The notes below the pieces were generated by a model. That model saw only the letters and a program-made list of their open reading frames with translations, made no database searches and had not been told where the DNA came from. From Hypomyces perniciosus (Eukaryota > Ascomycota > Sordariomycetes > Hypocreales > Hypocreaceae): a stretch of DNA of 64,000 nt. A program made the position numbers and the translations under genes. Each line of letters begins with the position of its first letter. Position 1 is the stretch's first letter. Of this stretch, positions 58,693 to 64,000 are shown piece by piece. The DNA lies in the NCBI GenBank assembly GCA_008477525.1, contig SPDT01000010.1, positions 310,001 to 374,000 of the forward strand, in the 5' to 3' direction.

Positions 58693-60530
58693 ATGGGCTA
58701 CAAAAGACGAACCTCGCACATTGCTGGCAATGTGATCTCGCCTTCTCTGTCACACTTCTTTACACCCCCTGCTAAGACTCTATCCGGGTTGACTGTCGTC
58801 TCTTGTTCCTCCAAGTATTCGATGAAGAGAGCTATGAGCTGTATTCAAAAGAATCAACTATGGAATCCGCGCCTCGGTATTCGTTTCTCCGCTAAGCGCG
58901 ACCCTAAACCGCTGTATCCACAACTGGATGTGTCTCGTTTCCTCCACATTCCAAGTTTAAACAGCCAGGAAAGTCACGGCGAAACCGAACTACTGCCAAA
59001 CTACACAGGAGTCCATGACCCGAGAAAGATTTCAGGGAATTTGTTGTCAGACCCCCAAGAAGATAGGATTGCTTCCATATCCTCCAATCTACACCCGACG
59101 GACTCAAAGGCTGTACCTGAAGACATAGAGGAGGAAGGCATCGCTGCAGCTGAAGGCGAAGCCGAGAGTAATCTCCCCGAAAAGGAGGAAATAGTCGAAC
59201 CACCATGGACACCATTGAGCTTCAACATCTCAAGCGAGCTATTCCACGCTGCGAGAGCCTCTGCTGCCGGATCTGCTGATTCCTACTGGTCACACACCAT
59301 GTACCAGAAAGTCGGAGAAGATGGTTCAATTGAAAAAGTCAAGGTCCATTATTGCACAAGCAAAAGCACTATGGAGAGTGTATGTACAAAGTACTTTCTA
59401 GGCGAGAGTGTCCTTGGTTTGGACCTTGAGTGGTTCTCCTTTGCCACCCGCGATGACGGGCCACGTCAGAACGTCTCCCTCATCCAAATCGCAAGCCCGA
59501 GCCGCATAGCTCTGTTCCACGTTGCGCTCTTCCCTAAGGGGGACGATTTTGTTGCGCCAACGTTTCGGCAGATGATGGAGGATCCGGATGTGAGCAAGGT
59601 TGGGGTGCATATCTCAGGGGACTGCAGACGACTTAAGAATTACCTCGGCGTCGGTGTTCGAGGCGTATTTGAGCTCAGCCATTTGTACAAGGTTGTCAAA
59701 TTTTTGCCAGAGAAGCACCGCAAGTTGATCAACAAAGTGCCCGTGGCTCTGGCCCAGCAAGTTCAGGAGCATTTACGACTCCCTCTATATAAGGGGCAGA
59801 CTGTTCGTTCAAGCAATTGGGCGAAGGCCCTTAACTCGAAACAACTTGAATGTATGGAGAATACGATATCATGACGGAGAGGACGATGGCTAACTTGTTC
59901 GCAGACTCCGCGGCAGACGCTTATGCTGGCATCCAGCTCTACTATGTTCTGGAGGAGAAACGAAAGGCACTCGACCCTTGCCCCCCCAGACCATTTCACG
60001 CAGAGCTAGGCTTGCCAATCCCTCTACCAGAGCCCGAGGAGGAGGTAAACGATGAAGATGACATGACTGATGCAACAACCAGCAAAAAACGTGCTCGTTC
60101 CAAGTCGTCGAAGTCAGCCTCAAAATCCAAAACCTCCAAAACCAAAAGTTCTACTGCATCTTCAAAGTCCAAGGCGCGGACATCATCATCAAGCTCTGCT
60201 CTTGATCCACGGATAACTGCAGCTGAACATGAGATGGCACAATATCGCTCCTCTAAGACAACGTACATGAGAACAACACCTTCAGCTCTCCGTGCATACT
60301 ACATTTGGCACGGAAATGATGATCTCGACCCCGAGGGTATCGCAAAGCTCCTGCGGGATCCGCCTTTAAAGACAAACACCGTCGTTAGCTATATCCTAAC
60401 AACGATCATTGGCGAGAAACTTCCCTATTCCAGGCTGAGGTTGAAAACCGAATTATTATCGCTTATCAATCCAAAGCTGGCTGGTGATGTCAGGTACAAA
60501 TCTCTATTCGAGGATTGTCAGGGTATTTGA
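58693..60530 (+). CDS. DEDDy 3'-5' exonuclease domain protein (WRN-exonuclease-like)
   Basis: Exons are 58693-59851 and 59905-60530 (594 aa). The DnaQ-like exonuclease core spans roughly residues 210-420. Exo I is VLGLDLEW (Asp and Glu metal ligands), followed by NVSLIQIASPSRIALFHVA; Exo II is HISGDCRRLKNYLGV; Exo III is YSAADAYAGIQLYYVL, with the Tyr and Asp of the DEDDy class. The Tyr codon is split by the 53-nt intron (branch GCTAACT). The C-terminus after ~residue 450 is a Ser/Lys-rich disordered linker followed by a small helical segment ending in LAGDVRYKSLFEDCQ. The nearest known relatives are WRN-type exonucleases and similar fungal proteins annotated only by domain; no helicase domain is present. 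DNA or RNA specificity cannot be read. The start is the first ATG; a later one at 58822 is possible. Confidence 0.85.
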
Positions 60531-60676
60531 CAGAGGAATACCTGAGGAGGTAACGATTGATATGTTATTTTAGAACACACGAGCATACACGCATCATTAT
60601 GAATTAGGATACCCCCAAGACTACTTTTGCACTCCGCTAACCGTGGTAAATATTCAAGTGCTGGTATGAATGAAAT

Positions 60677-62170
60677 CTATGAAGCCAACAGTCCGCTCCC
60701 CCGGTTGATCTGAACCTTCTTATCCTCTCCTCCGCTTACAATGCCCCATGTCTTATCCCACACAACACTCAGCACCTTGGCGCCCTCTCCAGCTGGGGGC
60801 AGCTTCTTGCCCTTGAGCCACTCCCTCCCAATGGTGTAGACAGGCTCGCTGACGCTGCCACCACCCTCCTCAGATGTTGCGCGTCGGGCACTGCGAAGGT
60901 CCCATACGCGACATGTGCTGTCGTGTGAACCCGAGACCAGAGAGTAGTCATTGTCTGGACATGGCGCCACGGATACGACCATGTTGACGTGGCCCCTAAG
61001 GGTCATGGCTGCGGTTGCCGCTGCGGACTCTCTAGGATCTAGCAGAGTGATATGTCTCGCTGATGAACCAGCTGCTACCAACGATGCACCGGGTAGTGCC
61101 GTTGCGCAAAGGATTGGATGCATGGTCGTTAACCTGGAAACCTCTCGCTGTGTCGTAAGATCAATCGTCTTCACAGTGTGGTCCTTGGACGCCGAGTAAG
61201 CAACTGTTGAATCATGGGGGTGGAATATAGCGGCGGTAACCGGCTCGTCGTGTAATGGTATTAAAGCCAGAGGCCCACGCTGGGCAGTAGAGCCTGCATT
61301 TGACAGCTTGGCACGCTTTGTGCTGTGAGCTGAAGGAAGAGTCTCAGGGTCGGCTTGAGGCGCTGTTCTTTTGGATGCAGACCACAAGCCCACACTACCA
61401 TCGGAAGAAGCTGTGAGGATGCGCCGCGTGGAGCCGTTCACATCGATGCTGTTGATGTTATTTTGGTGGCCCCAAAGCTCCATGTTTGGTTTCAGAGAAC
61501 CAGAAAAGCCATCGTTTGCTTCCTTGTAATCCCACACCATGATTTTCCTGTCCAAGCCTGCTGATGCCAATTGAGTGGGTGACAACCACCGTACTGCATT
61601 GATGCGCTGGGTGTGACCTTCGCCTTTGCCACCGGCGGAAACGGCGATTGCCTTTCCGGATGGATTCCAGATTCTCACGAGACCGTCATATGAAGCACTT
61701 GCAACCCTCTGATTGACGCTATCGCCTCCAGCAAGCAGACCAGCCGGCGCAGTGGACGACAGGACGTCCACACCACTAACCCAATCATCATGTTCGAAGC
61801 TGGCTTCGTAAACGGGGGGCAGCAGACTGCGGACATATTGCAGAGTCAGGGTCGTCTCAAAGGAGAGGCCATTCGAGGAGAGGTATTCCTCAATGCTAGT
61901 TTTGAGAAAGGTACCATTGGCGAGGAAGTCGAGTGGAATGGGAGAGGAAGTATCCAGCATGGATTCGGAGTTGAGAATGCGAGAGAGGCCATAACGCTTG
62001 ATGTCTGTGCCATTGTTAGTATTACAGAGGGGGAGTATTGCTGCATTCTGGTATTGAGATAGTTAAAACCGACCTGCAGGGACGAGCAATTGTCTCTTGG
62101 ACTCGGGGAGGACGATATCCTCTTCGTTGGTGGTGAAGACGACCTTCACCTGCGCCGGTAAAGACTCCAT
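60677..62170 (-). CDS. YTM1: Ribosome biogenesis WD40 protein Ytm1 (WDR12)
   Basis: Member of the Ytm1-Erb1-Nop7 (PeBoW) complex needed for 27S pre-rRNA processing and large-subunit maturation; the AAA ATPase Rea1 removes it through its N-terminal domain. Exons (minus) are 62170-62074 and 62004-60677 (474 aa) with a 69-nt intron. The N-terminal NLE/UBL domain reads VKVVFTTNEEDIVLPESKRQ, LLVPADIKRYGLSRILN and PLDFLANGTFLKTSIEEYL. Seven WD40 repeats follow, for example HDDWVSGVDVL, HTQRINAVRWLSPTQLASAG and SGSHDSTCRVWDLRS. A family-specific insertion lies between repeats 3 and 4 (SKRTAPQ...RAKLSNAG). Length is normal. Confidence 0.95.
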
Positions 62171-64000
62171 ATTTCGAAGAAAGTGCTGTGGAATTGTGAA
62201 TTATGAAACACCGATACTTGATTTACAAGACAAAAACTGCTCCGGTGGCAGTGGGGGATGGCACCGGGACAATTATGGTGATTATCTTGTAGGTGATGAG
62301 TGCGAATGGGCGGAAATCTAGAAAATTTTGGGACGGCCAGTGCAGCCTTGCGGATTATGGCCCCACTGCGGGGAGCTCCTCTGGCTGAGACAGCCAATTG
62401 GAATCAACAAATCAACGAGGCTGACAATCTGTAGTACGGTGAGAGTGACGGTGAAGCTCAAGACGGCTGCTTTTGGGTTTCTTCGATAGGGTCTCTATAT
62501 AATTTAAAGGTTTCCGTAATTGAACGAATCACTAACAAAGACTATTGTGTGTCTAGGTCCTGCCCCAGCCTTGACCAGTCCCCCGGGGCCATACCTGTTG
62601 ACAATGCATTCATTGTACTCCGTACTTTTCTGTATCTCATTAGTCGTTACTCTCAGTTATTAAGGCTGGAGAACCTGGATTAGACACCAATTCGATACTT
62701 GAGGATTATTACTTTCTACGTTGCATGGGATGTATGCACCAAAGCACACTACCTAACCATTCTTTGGTATTGGAAGATCTGCTGGGGTGATCAACTGACG
62801 TCAGGAAGCTACAAATGTGCTTTGAGATACTAGCAGTTACAGACCCTCGAGTACTTCGAAACATCATACTGGACAAGATATATAGACATTTGTCCCAACA
62901 TTGATATCCCACAGACTGTAGCGCCACATATGTACAAAATAGGACATGGTGATGAACGGGCCAAGTCTGACATCCTGTGATACGAGTACTCTGCAGCCGC
63001 GACAAGCCATGACGTGAGGGCATCAGTTGGAGTCTTCCATCAAGTCCTTCTGGACGCTCGATCTCCATCTTCCCCGCAATCCGTGGCGTCACCCCCACCC
63101 GGGAGTAAGCATTATCCCAGGCATGTTGCTTGAGCACGAGAATAGACTCTTCCTCGTACTTGGCTCGGTGACCCGCCGGCTAAGAAACTCATACGAGTAG
63201 TGCCATGCAGGGACTTGACTTTGGTGTCCGTTGCGGCCAGCCGGACCTGGAGATTGGCGTTGCTGAGTGGCGGCGCGCAGACTGAGTGAGGAAAGGTGTT
63301 GCATATTGAGGAGATAGAGGCGGAAAACCCATTAAAAACGAAATGAAAACGTCAATGCCAAGCAGATGCATATGATGGATCATATTTCTTGCCATTTTCT
63401 CAGCAGCTTCCACCCTATTACTGGCTCAGGATGCATGGAATGCAGCACATCACAGGCGCAGGAGTCCTGTAGATAACCGCTGCAGTTCGCATTTACGGCT
63501 TCCAATCGCACTAAAAGCACTAAAAGAGCGCTGCATATCCCCAGACCCACCACCATCGACTAAGACCCTAGAGCAAGCCTGGAGGTCTCCACCTTGCTTT
63601 GTTGTTGCTCCTCTCCAGAGCTTCAGTCCCTCAACGGAGCCTCTTCCCCTCACGACGCCCTCACTGCAGTGTCGCCACAGTCCGGATCACAGACTGCGGA
63701 TCAACTGCAGCTGTTCTGCATTGCTGCCTCTGTCCTCCTCATCACCAGACAGATAACGTGCTCTACCACCCTGCAAACTCGGCCTAACAACTAAGACATA
63801 CAAGCTGAACTCTGACGTTACCTTCGCTAGAGCTGCCTGCCCGTCGCACAAGGAATATTCCGCGCAAAACTCGTGCAAATTTTTCGAACCCCGAACCCTG
63901 TGTCTACTTGTAGCTGAATCAACCTTACACAAAAAGTTCAGCGTCCTAACCTACGCACCTCTGCGACGTCGCTCTCTCTTACATCGCCTCCACCGCGCCT
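62171..64000. other. Gene-free right end, probable upstream region of the next gene
   Basis: 1.83 kb after the YTM1 start. One GTACTCCGTAC element lies at 62615-62625. The open frames (62709-63137, 63089-63304, 63450-63932 and others) have no domain. From about 63940 the plus strand becomes CT-rich (CTCTCTCTTACATCGCCTCC), resembling the leader of a plus-strand gene that would start beyond the window. Confidence 0.45.

Overview
The window is 64 kb of nuclear DNA from a filamentous ascomycete (Pezizomycotina, most likely a Sordariomycete and perhaps Hypocreales). The genes carry short spliceosomal introns, mostly 50-70 nt, with GTA/GTG donors and CTAAC-type branch points. The gene set is fungal (HET domain, Zn2Cys6 factor, Med19/Rox3, Rrp9, Tof1). 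There are no operons or ribosome-binding sites, and I saw no rRNA, tRNA, CRISPR array or intact transposon. The order assignment is inference from protein flavour, not a measurement.

Layout, left to right: a 5'-truncated SUMO protease (ULP2); RRP9 (-) divergent from proteasome subunit PRE1 (+); DED1 RNA helicase; an acyl-CoA-synthetase-like pseudoenzyme; a HET-domain protein; a DUF676-type alpha/beta hydrolase (-); a single-pass membrane protein of Mid2/Skg6 architecture; a Zn2Cys6 transcription factor with an apparent +1 frameshift; MED19 (-); a homeodomain factor (-) with a 7.1-kb gene-free upstream region; mitochondrial 3-hydroxyacyl-CoA dehydrogenase (-) divergent from TOF1 (+); BOR1-type anion transporter (-); an m-AAA protease (-); MTQ1 (-) divergent from RPB11 (+); LSM5 (-) divergent from a DEDDy 3'-5' exonuclease (+); YTM1 (-); and a gene-free right end. 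I joined exons by hand. Every complete model closes in frame, except the Zn2Cys6 gene, which is exactly one base too long.

Most genes are housekeeping: ribosome biogenesis and RNA (RRP9, YTM1, DED1, LSM5), transcription (MED19, RPB11), protein turnover (PRE1, ULP2, m-AAA), mitochondria (MTQ1, the dehydrogenase, m-AAA) and replication-fork protection (TOF1). They do not form one pathway. The accessory parts are the HET gene, the intergenic islands at 19.3-21.1 kb, 22.7-25.5 kb and 35.3-42.5 kb, and a family of dispersed GTAC-GGA/GAA-GTAC elements found only between genes. I found no convincing new multi-gene system. The best leads are the frameshifted transcription factor, the degenerate AMP-binding protein, the palindromic double MCB site between TOF1 and the dehydrogenase gene, and the GTAC-flanked repeat family.
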